A DNA stretch of 64,000 bases from VRUE01 sp963805455. GTDB lineage: Bacteria; Actinomycetota; Thermoleophilia; Solirubrobacterales; 70-9. Position numbers and translations under genes: made by a program. This document shows, in pieces, positions 16,649 to 25,127 of this stretch. The stretch covers positions 124,001 through 188,000 of the forward strand of contig CAWDUJ010000009.1 of NCBI GenBank assembly GCA_963805455.1, read 5' to 3'. How positions within the stretch are numbered: the stretch's first letter is position 1; each line of letters opens with the position of its first letter. Below the pieces are notes generated by a model. It saw only the letters and a program-made list of their open reading frames with translations, was not told the DNA's origin and made no database searches.

Positions 16649-17629
16649 TCAGTCCTGCTGAAGGTCGAGACCGCGGGAGTGCAGGGTCTCGATCACTTCC
16701 TCGATCGATTTCGAGCCGAAGTTGGGGATCGCGTTCAGCTCGGTGCGGGTCTTCCGCACCAGGTCGCCTACCGTCTGGACGCCGGCCCGCTTCAGGCAGT
16801 TGTAGGAGCGGACACCCAACTCGAGCTCCTCGATCAGGATCTCGTCGAGGCCGTTGCTGGAGGCAACGCCTTCGCCTCCGACCGCGGTCAGGCCATCACC
16901 GGACGGGACCGCGACCGGCTCGTGCGCGGTCAGCTCCTCGACCCGCTCGGCGTCGGTGAAAATCGCCAGCGTCTTGATCAGGATCTCGGAGGCCTCGCGC
17001 AGCGACGCGGCCGGCTCGATCGAGCCGTCGGTCTCGAGGTCGAGGGTCAGTTTGTCGAAGTCGGTCCGCTGGCCGACACGGGCTGACGCGACCGAGTAGG
17101 AGGCGCGCCGGATCGGCGAGAAGATCGAGTCGATCGGGATCACGCCGATCGGCTGATCGTCGGACTTGTTGTCTTCGGCGGCGGAGTAGCCGCGGCCGCG
17201 GCCGATCGTCAGGTAGACCTCGAGTTTGGTTTTTTTCTCGAGCGTGGCGATCGGGGCGTCCGGGTTGAGGATCTCGACTCCCGATGGGAGGTCGATGTCC
17301 TTGGCCTTGACCTCTCCCGGGCCGGTGGCGACGAGCGGAGCCTCGACTTCGTCGGCGTCGGTGTGCATGCGGACGACGAGATCCTTGAGGTTGAGGACGA
17401 TGTCGGTGACGTCCTCCTTGACGCCGGGCACGCTGGAAAACTCGTGCGCAACGCCCTCGATGCGGACGCTGGTGACGGCGGCGCCGCCCAGCGAGGACAG
17501 CAGCACACGGCGGAGGCCGTTGCCGAATGTGTAGCCGAAGCCCTTGTCGAGCGGCTCGATGGTGAACGTGCCGCGACGGTCGTCGACCTTCTCTGAGGTA
17601 ATGCGAGGGACCTGGAAGTCAGTGGTCAT
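16649..17629 (-). CDS. rpoA: RNA polymerase alpha subunit
   Basis: 326 residues. The N-terminal dimerisation domain carries FTIEPLDKGFGYTFGNGLRRVLLSSLGGAAVTSVRI. A short linker is followed by the C-terminal DNA/activator-binding domain with the HhH core (NCLKRAGVQTVGDLVRKTRTEL and GSKSIEEVIETL). It assembles with beta and beta' encoded at 41-48.7 kb. Standard length and gene order between rpsD and rplQ. Confidence 0.98.
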   Translation of the reverse strand: MTTDFQVPRITSEKVDDRRGTFTIEPLDKGFGYTFGNGLRRVLLSSLGGAAVTSVRIEGVAHEFSSVPGVKEDVTDIVLNLKDLVVRMHTDADEVEAPLVATGPGEVKAKDIDLPSGVEILNPDAPIATLEKKTKLEVYLTIGRGRGYSAAEDNKSDDQPIGVIPIDSIFSPIRRASYSVASARVGQRTDFDKLTLDLETDGSIEPAASLREASEILIKTLAIFTDAERVEELTAHEPVAVPSGDGLTAVGGEGVASSNGLDEILIEELELGVRSYNCLKRAGVQTVGDLVRKTRTELNAIPNFGSKSIEEVIETLHSRGLDLQQD

Positions 17630-17668
17630 GAGTTCCTTGCGTCTGGGGTGTTTCCGAATCGTTCCGGA

Positions 17669-18289
17669 CTACTTGGAGTACAGCTCGACGATGAGCTGCT
17701 CCTGTACCGGCGCCGAGATCTCCGCACGCTCCGGAAAGCGCAGGACCTTGGCGGTAAGCGAATCGTGGTCGGCCTGGAGCCAGGCCGGCACGGTTGAGAC
17801 AAGCTCTGTGGCTTTGCGGATCGTGTCCGAAGCGCCTGAATCGACCTTGATCGAGATCACGTCCTCGGGGCGCACCTGATAGGAGGGGACGTCGACCCGG
17901 CGCCCGTTCACCATCCAGTGGCCGTGGCGGATCAGCTGGCGGGCCTGGCGCCGGGAGGCGGCGAAGCCGAGCCTGACCAGGACGTTGTCGAGACGGGACT
18001 CGAGCAGGCGCAGCAGGTTCTCGCCGGTGACACCCTCCTGGCGGGCTGCCTTTTCGTAATAGGCGCGGAACTGTTTCTCGAGCACCTGGTAATAGCGGCG
18101 CGTCTTCTGCTTCTCGCGCAACTGCACCCGGTACTCGGACTGCCGCATCCGGCCGCGGCCGTGCTCGCCGGGCGGGTAGGAGCGACGCTCGACCCCGCAC
18201 TTGTCGGTGAAGCAGCGCTCGCCCTTGAGGAAGAGCTTCTGTCCCTCGCGGCGGCACTGCTTGCACTGGGGGGAGGTATCGCGAGCCAT
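17669..18289 (-). CDS. rpsD: 30S ribosomal protein S4
   Basis: 206 residues from ATG 18289, which overlaps the rpsK stop as TGATG. The N-terminal zinc-binding form is retained (CKQCRREG...CFTDKC, four Cys), followed by the S4 RNA-binding domain (SRLDNVLVRLGFAASRRQARQLIRHGHWMVNG). It is a primary 16S-binding assembly protein. The reading frame continues upstream into rpsK, but homology begins at MARDTSPQ. Confidence 0.97.
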   Translation of the reverse strand: MARDTSPQCKQCRREGQKLFLKGERCFTDKCGVERRSYPPGEHGRGRMRQSEYRVQLREKQKTRRYYQVLEKQFRAYYEKAARQEGVTGENLLRLLESRLDNVLVRLGFAASRRQARQLIRHGHWMVNGRRVDVPSYQVRPEDVISIKVDSGASDTIRKATELVSTVPAWLQADHDSLTAKVLRFPERAEISAPVQEQLIVELYSK

Positions 18290-18690
18290 CAGACCCTCCG
18301 CCGCTTCTTCGGGCGGCAGCCGTTGTGCGCCTGCGGGGAGACGTCCTTGACGGTGGTCACTTCGAGGCCGGCCGCCTGCAGCGAGCGGATCGCGGTCTCG
18401 CGGCCTGAGCCGGCGCCCTTCGCGAACACCTCGACCTTTTCGAGCCCGTGTTCCATCCCTTTCTTGGCCGCGGCATCGGCGGTCACCTGGGCGGCGAACG
18501 GGGTCGACTTGCGCGAGCCTTTGAAGCCCGCCGAGCCGGCCGACTCCCAGGCGATCACGTTGCCCTGGGTGTCGGTGAGGGTGACGATCGTGTTGTTGAA
18601 GGATGTCTTGATGTGAGCCTGGCCATAGGCGATGTTCTTTTTGACCCGGCGACGGGTGCGCCCTTTGGCAGGTTTTTTCGCGGTCGCCAT
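18289..18690 (-). CDS. rpsK: 30S ribosomal protein S11
   Basis: 133 residues. IAYGQAHIKTSFNNTIVTLTDTQGNVIAW and AARGAGSGRETAIRSL-type motifs (here FAKGAGSGRETAIRSLQAAGL) define S11, located on the 30S platform. A Lys/Arg-rich N-terminus (TAKKPAKGRTRRRVKKN) is normal for the family. Its stop overlaps rpsD (TGATG); it follows rpsM by 11 bases. Confidence 0.97.
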   Translation of the reverse strand: MATAKKPAKGRTRRRVKKNIAYGQAHIKTSFNNTIVTLTDTQGNVIAWESAGSAGFKGSRKSTPFAAQVTADAAAKKGMEHGLEKVEVFAKGAGSGRETAIRSLQAAGLEVTTVKDVSPQAHNGCRPKKRRRV

Positions 18691-18701
18691 CTGTCAGGCC
18701 C

Positions 18702-19082
18702 CTATTTCTGCGGCGCCTTGCGCTTGCCGGCAACGCTCATCCGGCGCGGGCCCTTGCGGCCGCGGGCGTTGGTCTTGGTCCGCTGGCCGCGGACCGGGAG
18801 GCCGCGGCGATGGCGGAGGCCGCGGTAGGAGCCGATCTCCATCAGCCGTTTGACGTTCTGGGACTGCTCGCGGCGGAGGTCGCCCTCGACCTCGTGGCGC
18901 TCGACCGCCTCGCGGAGGCGGACGACCTCGTCCTCGGTCAGGTCCTTGACAAGGGTGGTCGGGTCGATTTTGGTCTCGGCGAGAATCTCCTGAGCGGTGG
19001 ATCGGCCGATTCCGAAGATGTAGGTAAGGCCGATTTCGACGTGCTTATTGACCGGGATGTTGATCCCCGCGATACGAGCCAC
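18702..19082 (-). CDS. rpsM: 30S ribosomal protein S13
   Basis: 126 residues from GTG 19082. [30 protein letters not shown] and the C-terminal [25 protein letters not shown]-like tail (here [10 protein letters not shown]) are typical. It contacts tRNA and forms intersubunit bridges from the 30S head. Only three bases separate it from the rpmJ stop. Confidence 0.97.
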   Translation of the reverse strand: [126 protein letters not shown]

Positions 19083-19085
19083 GCG

Positions 19086-19199
19086 CTACCCCTGCCGCTG
19101 CTTGTGACGGGGGTTCTGACAGATCACCAAAACGGCGCCATTGCGCCGGATGACCTTGCACTTTTCGCACATCGGCTTTACGGAAGCTCTGACCTTCAT
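19086..19199 (-). CDS. rpmJ: 50S ribosomal protein L36 (zinc-ribbon form)
   Basis: 37 residues from ATG 19199: MKVRASVKPMCEKCKVIRR then VICQNPRHKQRQG. The Cys-x2-Cys...Cys...His zinc ribbon marks the C+ form. In canonical spc/alpha clusters infA directly precedes rpmJ; here the preceding gene is an O-methyltransferase and infA is absent. Confidence 0.95.
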   Translation of the reverse strand: MKVRASVKPMCEKCKVIRRNGAVLVICQNPRHKQRQG

Positions 19200-19303
19200 T
19201 GCTCCGGTCTCGTTTCGAATACAGGACTCCCGCCTGCCCCAGGAGTCGGGCAAGCAGGCACGACCGGCCCAATTGGGCCGAACGGGAAAGATAGCAGGGG
19301 ACG
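19200..19303 (-). other. 104-base spacer upstream of rpmJ with two palindromes
   Basis: This is where infA would normally be; no initiation-factor-like frame exists. It contains a 16-base palindrome CGGCCCAATTGGGCCG (about 19266-19281) and a small GACTCC/GGAGTC hairpin (about 19226-19248). They could terminate the methyltransferase transcript or control rpmJ onwards. Confidence 0.5.
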
Positions 19304-19972
19304 TCACTCGACGACCAGCCCTAGCGTGAAGCCGTCGTAGCCCTTCGAGCCGACGGTCTGGATCGTCGTCGCGCTCACCCGATCCTCCTCCGCCAGCCAC
19401 TCGTGCAGGCGTCGCTGGGCGAGGATCGTGGGGTCGTCGGAATCCGCCTCGGCGAGGGTCCCGTCGCGGACCACGTTGTCGGCGACGATCAGGGCGCCGG
19501 GCCGGGTGTGGTCCAGGGCCCAGGCGAAGTACTCGGGGGTGTTGATCTTGTCGGCGTCGATGAAGACGAGGTCGAACGGTCCCAATCCCTCGGCCTCGAG
19601 CTCCGGCAGGGTCTCGAGCGCCGAACCGACGCGCAGGTCGACGAGGTCGGTGAGCCCGGCCTCGTCGATGTTCTCGCGGGCGACCTCGGCGTAGGCGGGA
19701 TCGGCCTCGAGCGTCGTCAGGCGGCCACCCTCCGGTAGGGCGCGGCCGATCCAGATCGAGCTGTAGCCACCGAGCGTCCCGAACTCGAGCACGGTCCGCG
19801 CCCCGATCGCCCGCGCCAGAAGATGGAGCAGCTTGCCCTGCGGAGGCGAGACCTGGATCGCCGGCAGCCCGGCGCTCTGGCAGCGCTCGACGGCGTGGCG
19901 GAGAACCTCGTCGTCGACTGCGATCGTCGCGCCGACGAACGCGTCCACCTCGGCCCAGCGGTCATCCGCCAC
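19304..19972 (-). CDS. class I SAM-dependent O-methyltransferase (catechol-OMT-like)
   Basis: 222 residues. The SAM-binding motif I is VLEFGTLGGYSSIWIGRAL, the acidic end of strand 2 TLEADPAYA, and the metal/catalytic motif DLVFIDADKINTPEYF, with VADNVVRDG later; this is the Methyltransf_3 pattern of small-molecule O-methyltransferases using a divalent metal. The substrate is unknown. It is inserted between map and rpmJ in an otherwise canonical ribosomal operon, three bases after the map end, so it is almost certainly co-transcribed with it. Confidence 0.88.
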   Translation of the reverse strand: MADDRWAEVDAFVGATIAVDDEVLRHAVERCQSAGLPAIQVSPPQGKLLHLLARAIGARTVLEFGTLGGYSSIWIGRALPEGGRLTTLEADPAYAEVARENIDEAGLTDLVDLRVGSALETLPELEAEGLGPFDLVFIDADKINTPEYFAWALDHTRPGALIVADNVVRDGTLAEADSDDPTILAQRRLHEWLAEEDRVSATTIQTVGSKGYDGFTLGLVVE

Positions 19973-19974
19973 GC

Positions 19975-20733
19975 TTAGGAATCCTCGTGCCAGGGGGTGA
20001 GAATTCGCGGGCCGTCGGCGGTGACGGCAACCGTGAACTCGAAGTGGGCGGCAAGAGAGCCGTCCTGGGAGTAGACGGCCCAGCCGTCCTCGCCCATCTG
20101 CACCAGCGGCCCTCCGGCGTTGACCATCGGCTCGATCGCGAGGACCGTCCCCTCCTCCAGCAGCGGCCCCTTGCCGGCCTCGCCGAAGTTGGGAACCTGG
20201 GGGTCCTCGTGCATCTCGCGGCCGATCCCGTGCCCCACCAGGGTGCGGATCACCGAGAGGCCCTCCAGCTCCACCGCGCGTTGGATCGCGGAGGAGACGT
20301 CGCCGAGGTGATTCCCCGGCTCCATCTGCTCGGCGCCGGCGAACAGCGCCGCGCGGGTCACGGCCAGCAGGTTGCGCGCGGCGGGATCGATCGTCCCGAT
20401 CGGGACGGTGATCGCCGCGTCGGAGACCCAGCCGTCCTTGATCACGCCGACGTCGATCGAGAGGACATCGCCGCGCTTCAGCTCGTAGGAGCCGGGGATG
20501 CCGTGGACGACCATCGAGTTCGGCGAGGCGCAGATCGAGCCCGGGAACCCCCGGTACCCCTTGAAGGCCGGCTCGGCTCCCTGCGAGCGGATGAATTTCT
20601 CCGCCGCGGCGTCGAGGTCGCCGGTGGTCACTCCGGGCCTCGCCTTCGCCGCCAGCATCTTCAGGCAGCGGACCAGGATCTGGCCCGACGCCGCCATCTT
20701 CTCGACCTGATCGGGACTCTTGCGGATGATCAT
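19975..20733 (-). CDS. map: methionine aminopeptidase type I
   Basis: 252 residues from ATG 20733 (MIIRKSPDQVEKMAASG). Metal ligands of the pita-bread fold are visible: DVGVIKDGWVSDAA (Asp, Asp), GHGIGREMHEDP (His), and VLAIEPMVNAGG (Glu), with a final Glu in AHFEFTVAVT. It removes N-terminal Met from nascent proteins. Canonical position after adk; a 10-base gap separates them. Confidence 0.97.
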   Translation of the reverse strand: MIIRKSPDQVEKMAASGQILVRCLKMLAAKARPGVTTGDLDAAAEKFIRSQGAEPAFKGYRGFPGSICASPNSMVVHGIPGSYELKRGDVLSIDVGVIKDGWVSDAAITVPIGTIDPAARNLLAVTRAALFAGAEQMEPGNHLGDVSSAIQRAVELEGLSVIRTLVGHGIGREMHEDPQVPNFGEAGKGPLLEEGTVLAIEPMVNAGGPLVQMGEDGWAVYSQDGSLAAHFEFTVAVTADGPRILTPWHEDS

Positions 20734-20743
20734 TCGGTACAAG

Positions 20744-21415
20744 CTAGATCGCCTCGTCCGCCTCGAGTTTAAGCGTCGCGAGGGTGCGGGACACCTCGGC
20801 GGCGACATCGTCCGGCGAGGCGGCGCCATCGATCCGGCGCAGGACGCTCTGATGGTCGAAGAACTCGATCACCGGCTCGGTCTTCTCGTGGTAGGTCTCG
20901 AGCCGGTGGCGGATGACGTCGGGCTTGTCGTCGTCGCGGACCAGGAGCTCGCTGCCGTCCACGTCGCAGACTCCCTCGCGCTCGGGCGGGTTGAAATCGG
21001 TGTGAAAGACGTGTCCCGCCTCGGCGCACGTGCGACGCCCGCCCAGCCGCCGCGCGACCACATCGTCGGGAGCATCGATCAGTAGGACTCCGGTGAGGCG
21101 GCGCCCGAGCTCGCCCATCTTCGACTCGAGCGCCTCGGCCTGGGGAACCGTGCGGGGGAAGCCGTCGAGGATGAAGCCGTCGGCAGCCTCGTCGGAGTCG
21201 ATCCGCTCGGCGATCGCGCCGACGATCACCTCGTCGGGAACGAGGTCGCCCCTGTCCATGAACTCCTTCGCGGCCTTGCCGAGCTCCGTTTCCTCACGCA
21301 CCGCTGCCCGGAGGATGTCGCCGGTCGCGTAGTAGGGAAGCTGGAGGTCCTCCTGGAGCCGCTCGCCCTGGGTGCCCTTGCCGCTCCCCGGCGGCCCGAG
21401 AAGTACGAGGTTCAG
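20744..21415 (-). CDS. adk: adenylate kinase, apparent CTG start
   Basis: 223 residues. The P-loop LVLLGPPGSGKGTQGERL is at the extreme N-terminus, followed by PYYATGDILRA, DGFPRTVPQAE and the LID segment beginning RRTCAEAGHVFHTDFNPP. It interconverts ATP+AMP and 2 ADP. No ATG, GTG or TTG precedes the P-loop in frame; the expected first codon is CTG (21415-21413), two bases after the secY stop. The first GTG (21301) lies after the P-loop and cannot be the start. In the zinc LID only two Cys and one Asp of the usual four ligand positions remain. Confidence 0.95.
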   Translation of the reverse strand: MNLVLLGPPGSGKGTQGERLQEDLQLPYYATGDILRAAVREETELGKAAKEFMDRGDLVPDEVIVGAIAERIDSDEAADGFILDGFPRTVPQAEALESKMGELGRRLTGVLLIDAPDDVVARRLGGRRTCAEAGHVFHTDFNPPEREGVCDVDGSELLVRDDDKPDVIRHRLETYHEKTEPVIEFFDHQSVLRRIDGAASPDDVAAEVSRTLATLKLEADEAI

Positions 21416-21417
21416 CT

Positions 21418-22689
21418 CTATTTGAGGAATCCCTCGTAGTTCCTCATCATCAGCTGCGCCTCGAGCTGCTTGACGGTGTCCAGCGCGACGCCGACCACGA
21501 TCAGGATCGAGGTCCCGCCGAAGTAGAAGTTGGCGGAGGTCTGGCTGAAAAGGATCGCCGGCAGCGCCGCCACGGCGCCCAGATAGAGGGCGCCGGGGAA
21601 TGTCAGTCGCGAGAGGATTCGGTCGAGGTATTCGGCCGTGGGCCTACCGGGGCGCACCCCGGGTATGAAGCCGCCGTATTTCTTCAGGTTGTCGGCCTGG
21701 TCCACGGGGTTGAAGGTGACCGCCGTGTAGAAGTAGGTGAAGATGATGATGAAGAACACCTCGCCGGCCACATAGGCCCAGCCGTTCGGGCTGAAGAAGG
21801 CTGCGAAGTCGAGCGCGGCGGGAGTGTTGAGGAGCTGGCCGATCGTCGGCGGGAAGGCCATGATCGAGGCGGCGAAGATGACCGGGATGACCCCCGCCAT
21901 GTTCACCCTGAGCGGCAGATAGGTCGAGCCGCCCGACGTCATCCTCCGGCCGACCACGCGTTTCGCGTACTGGACCGGGATCCGCCGCTGGCCCTCCTGG
22001 ACGAAGACGATCGCGAGGATCACGGCGAGGGCGACGAACGGCATCATCACGACGAAGACCTGGTCGGGGTTGTTCCACCAGGATTCGATCCCCTGGGGTA
22101 TTCGCGATGCGATCGAGGCGAAGATCATCAGCGAGATGCCGTTGCCGATGCCGCGCTGGGTGATCAGCTCGCCGAGCCACATCAGCAGCGTGCAGCCCGC
22201 GGTCAGGCAGGCGACGATCAGGAAGACGCGGGCCCCGCTCAACTGGGCGACGACGTCGCTGCCGGCCGTCTGCCCGAAGGATTTGAACAGGTAGACGTAG
22301 CCGAAGGACTGGCCGAACGCGAGCCCGACGGTGAGGTAACGGGTGTACTGGGTAATCTTCTGCTGCCCCACCTCCCCTTCTTTCTGGAGTTTCTCGAGAG
22401 AGGGGACGACCACGGTCAGCAGCTGGAGGATGATCGAGGCCGTGATGTAGGGCATGATCCCCAGCGCGAACAGCGACAGCCGCGAGAGGCCGCCGCCGGA
22501 GAAGAGGTTGAGGAACCCGAGGATGTTGCTGCCGCCGAAGTTGCTCTGGATTTCCTTCAGCGCCGCACTGTCGATGCCGGGAGCGGGGATGTATGCGCCG
22601 AGGCGGTACAGCGCCAGCATCGCCGCCGTGAAGGCCAGCTTCTTTCGGATGTCGGCGACGCTGAATGCGTTCGCAATCGTTTTGAGCAT
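21418..22689 (-). CDS. secY: preprotein translocase subunit SecY
   Basis: 423 residues with ten hydrophobic segments. The plug/TM2 region (SRLSLFALGIMPYITASIILQLL) and the conserved cytoplasmic loops are present (RRIPVQYAKRVVGRR, GFIPGVRPGRPT). It forms the Sec channel with SecE, encoded at 51.9-52.4 kb. The start overlaps the rplO stop as TGATG. Confidence 0.98.
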   Translation of the reverse strand: MLKTIANAFSVADIRKKLAFTAAMLALYRLGAYIPAPGIDSAALKEIQSNFGGSNILGFLNLFSGGGLSRLSLFALGIMPYITASIILQLLTVVVPSLEKLQKEGEVGQQKITQYTRYLTVGLAFGQSFGYVYLFKSFGQTAGSDVVAQLSGARVFLIVACLTAGCTLLMWLGELITQRGIGNGISLMIFASIASRIPQGIESWWNNPDQVFVVMMPFVALAVILAIVFVQEGQRRIPVQYAKRVVGRRMTSGGSTYLPLRVNMAGVIPVIFAASIMAFPPTIGQLLNTPAALDFAAFFSPNGWAYVAGEVFFIIIFTYFYTAVTFNPVDQADNLKKYGGFIPGVRPGRPTAEYLDRILSRLTFPGALYLGAVAALPAILFSQTSANFYFGGTSILIVVGVALDTVKQLEAQLMMRNYEGFLK

Positions 22690-23195
22690 CAGGGCTCCAG
22701 AGTGTGGCAGGAGCCTCCCGCAGCCTCAATCTTCTCGCGGGCGGCGGAGCTGAACGCGTGCGCGTGGACCTCGAGTTTCTTCGAGATCTCGCCCCGGGCG
22801 AGGATCTTGACCGGATCGGAGCGCTTCGCGAGCCCCTTCTCCTTGAGAGATGCGGGGTTCACCTCGGCGCCGGCGTCGAAGCGATCCTCGAGGTCGCTGA
22901 CGTTCACCGGCTGGGTGGCGGTGCGGAAGTTCTCGAACGGCATCGACTGCTTTTTGTGCGGGCCGCGGAGCTTTCGCATCCGCATGTGAATCGGGTTCTG
23001 CCCGCCCTCGTAGCCGGCCTTCTTCTTGGCGCCGGCGCGTGAGCCGTATCCCTTGTGGCCGCGACCCGAGGTCTTGCCGAGCCCGCTGCCCTCGCCGCGG
23101 CCGACACGGCGGCGCGGCCGCCGCGAGCCGGGCTTCGGCTTGAGGCTGTGAAGCCCGATCTCCGAGGCGCGGTCCTTGTCTTTTTTCTCAGCCAC
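22689..23195 (-). CDS. rplO: 50S ribosomal protein L15
   Basis: 168 residues from GTG 23195. GRGEGSGLGKTSGRGHKGYGSRAG and GYEGGQNPIHMRMRKLRG are the L15 signature. It organises the central 50S core. It begins inside the last codons of rpmD and ends in a TGATG overlap with secY. Confidence 0.97.
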   Translation of the reverse strand: MAEKKDKDRASEIGLHSLKPKPGSRRPRRRVGRGEGSGLGKTSGRGHKGYGSRAGAKKKAGYEGGQNPIHMRMRKLRGPHKKQSMPFENFRTATQPVNVSDLEDRFDAGAEVNPASLKEKGLAKRSDPVKILARGEISKKLEVHAHAFSSAAREKIEAAGGSCHTLEP

Positions 23196-23367
23196 CGTCG
23201 ACCTCCACCAGGTGCGAGACGACTCGGATCTGGCCCTGCAGCTGTGGCGAGTCCTTCAGCTCGACGGCCTTCCCGATCCGACCGAGGCCCAGCGCCTGGA
23301 GCGTCGCTTTCTGGCTCGGATTGGTGCCGGCGACAGAGCGAACCTGTGTGACCTTGACAGCGCTCAC
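23188..23367 (-). CDS. rpmD: 50S ribosomal protein L30
   Basis: 59 residues from GTG 23367: SAVKVTQVRSVAGTNPSQKA then GLGRIGKAVELKDSPQLQGQ and a terminal RVVSHLVEV. Order and motifs match L30. It overlaps rpsE upstream by four bases (GTGA) and rplO downstream by eight. Confidence 0.95.
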   Translation of the reverse strand: MSAVKVTQVRSVAGTNPSQKATLQALGLGRIGKAVELKDSPQLQGQIRVVSHLVEVDGG

Positions 23368-24197
23368 GAGCTCTCGCCCCCCTCCGCCGGGACCTCCTCA
23401 GCGGCCGGGCCCTCAGCAGTTTTGTCGGCGGCCGGCGCTGTCTCAGCTTCTGGGGCGTCACCCTCAGCGGCTGGGGCATCATCAGAACCTTGCTCAGTCT
23501 GGGGCGACTCTCCGCCCTCGCTTGTCGCAGAGGAGTCAGATTGCGACTGCTCCTCGCTCGGGCTATCGGCTTCGCCAGAAACCGCCGCCTCCTCAGCTTC
23601 GCTTCCGGGGGCGGCGGGGGTCTCCCCCGAAGTTTGGGTGGTCGGCTCCTCGTCCTGAGCCCCATTCGAGCTGACACCCAGCACCTGGGCGACGGTGAGC
23701 CCCCGCAGCTCGGCGACCTCCTCGGGCCGGCGCAGACGGACGAGGCCGTCCATCGTCGCCTTGACGAGGTTGATCGGGTTCTGGGTGCCGATGCTCTTGG
23801 TGAGGACGTCGCGGACGCCGCCGAGCTCAAGGACGGCGCGGACGCCGCCACCGGCGATGACGCCGGTGCCGGGGCTGGCCGGGCGCAGGACGACGTGTCC
23901 GGCACCGTAGCGGCCGATGATTTTGTGGGTCAGGGTCTGGCCGTATTTGGGGACGCGGATGAGGCTCTTGCGCGCGTTCTCGACCGCCTTCTGGATCGCC
24001 AGCGGGACCTCCCGCGCCTTGCCATAGCCGATCCCGACCACGCCCTCTTCGTCGCCGACGGCGACCAGCGCCGTGAACGAGAACCGGCGGCCGCCCTTGA
24101 CGACCTTGGCGACGCGGTTGATCTCGATCACGCGCTCCTGGAGGTCGAGCCCCCGCGGGCTCACCGTCTCAACGTTTGTCGTGTCCATGCCCTTCAT
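23364..24197 (-). CDS. rpsE: 30S ribosomal protein S5 with long acidic C-terminal tail
   Basis: 277 residues, against about 165-200 for the family. The core (residues about 15-180) includes KVVKGGRRFSFTALVAVGDEEGVVG-type double-stranded RNA-binding and GAGHVVLRPASPGTGVIAGGGVRAVLE. Residues about 185-277 are a Glu/Ser/Ala-rich, disordered-looking tail containing GEADSPSEEQSQSDSSATSE. That tail is close to a stretch near the N-terminus of S17 (about 91% DNA identity over 66 bases). Two in-frame ATGs (24197, 24188) are possible starts. Confidence 0.95.
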   Translation of the reverse strand: MKGMDTTNVETVSPRGLDLQERVIEINRVAKVVKGGRRFSFTALVAVGDEEGVVGIGYGKAREVPLAIQKAVENARKSLIRVPKYGQTLTHKIIGRYGAGHVVLRPASPGTGVIAGGGVRAVLELGGVRDVLTKSIGTQNPINLVKATMDGLVRLRRPEEVAELRGLTVAQVLGVSSNGAQDEEPTTQTSGETPAAPGSEAEEAAVSGEADSPSEEQSQSDSSATSEGGESPQTEQGSDDAPAAEGDAPEAETAPAADKTAEGPAAEEVPAEGGESS

Positions 24198-24219
24198 AGC
24201 GATCGCCCACCGTAGCGGT

Positions 24220-24573
24220 TCAGAACTTCAGGCCTCCCTCGCGGGCGCCCTCGGCGAGCGCCTGGACGCGGCCGTGGTACTTGTAGCCGCCGCGGTCGAA
24301 GACACAGGTCTCGATTCCGGCCGCCTTGGCGCGCTCGGCCAGCAGCTCGCCGGCCCGCTTCGCCTGCTCGGCAGCGGTCAGCTTGCGCAGCTCGGGCTCG
24401 ATCCAGTTGACCGCGGCCAGAGTGTGGCCGGATCTGTCGTCGACCAGCTGGGCGAAGATCCCGCGGTTCGAGCGGTAGACGGACAGACGGGGGCGCTCGG
24501 CGCTGCCGACGACCCGGGCACGGACCCGGCGGCGGCGGCGGAGACGGTGCTCTCGCTTCGTGACGACGGCCAT
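24220..24573 (-). CDS. rplR: 50S ribosomal protein L18
   Basis: 117 residues: RRRRRVRARVVGSAERPRLSVYRSNRGIFAQ and FDRGGYKYHGRVQALAEGAREGG are the L18 start and end. It binds 5S rRNA. Its ATG overlaps the rplF stop (TGATG). Confidence 0.97.
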   Translation of the reverse strand: MAVVTKREHRLRRRRRVRARVVGSAERPRLSVYRSNRGIFAQLVDDRSGHTLAAVNWIEPELRKLTAAEQAKRAGELLAERAKAAGIETCVFDRGGYKYHGRVQALAEGAREGGLKF

Positions 24574-25106
24574 CAGGCCCTCTTCCCCACCTTGCGGGCG
24601 ACATGCTCGTCGCGATAGCGGATGCCCTTGCCCTTGTAGGGCTCGGGCGGGCGGCGCTTGCGGATGTCCGCCGCGACCTGGCCGACGAGCTGCTTGTCGA
24701 TCCCGCGGACGATGACCTCGGTCGGCTGCGGGACCTCGAACTCGATCCCCTCCGGCGGCTCGATCGAGACAGGGTGCGAGAAGCCCAAAGCCATCTCGAG
24801 GTTCTTGCCTTTCAGCTGCGCCCGGTAGCCGACGCCCTGGATCTCAAGGCGCTTCTCGAATCCATCGGTGACGCCCTCGACCATGTTGGCGATCAGGCTC
24901 CTGGTCAGCCCGTGCAGCGCGCGATGCTCGCCGCGGTCGGTCGGTCGGGCGACGGTGACGGTGCCGTCCGCCTGCTCGACCTTCATGTCGACGGACAGGG
25001 CCTGGCTGAGCTCGCCCTTGGGGCCCTTGACGGCAACGCTGCCAGGGGCGACCTCCACCGTGACGGCGTCGGGTACGGGGATTGGCTTTCTTCCGATCCT
25101 GCTCAT
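24573..25106 (-). CDS. rplF: 50S ribosomal protein L6
   Basis: 177 residues, two-domain protein: SRIGRKPIPVPDAVTVEV at the start, GVTDGFEKRLEIQGVGYRAQLKG in the middle and KRRPPEPYKGKGIRYRDE near the end. It lies close to the factor-binding centre. Canonical position between rpsH and rplR. Confidence 0.97.
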   Translation of the reverse strand: MSRIGRKPIPVPDAVTVEVAPGSVAVKGPKGELSQALSVDMKVEQADGTVTVARPTDRGEHRALHGLTRSLIANMVEGVTDGFEKRLEIQGVGYRAQLKGKNLEMALGFSHPVSIEPPEGIEFEVPQPTEVIVRGIDKQLVGQVAADIRKRRPPEPYKGKGIRYRDEHVARKVGKRA

Positions 25107-25127
25107 GAATTCTCTCTCGCTAGCTGC

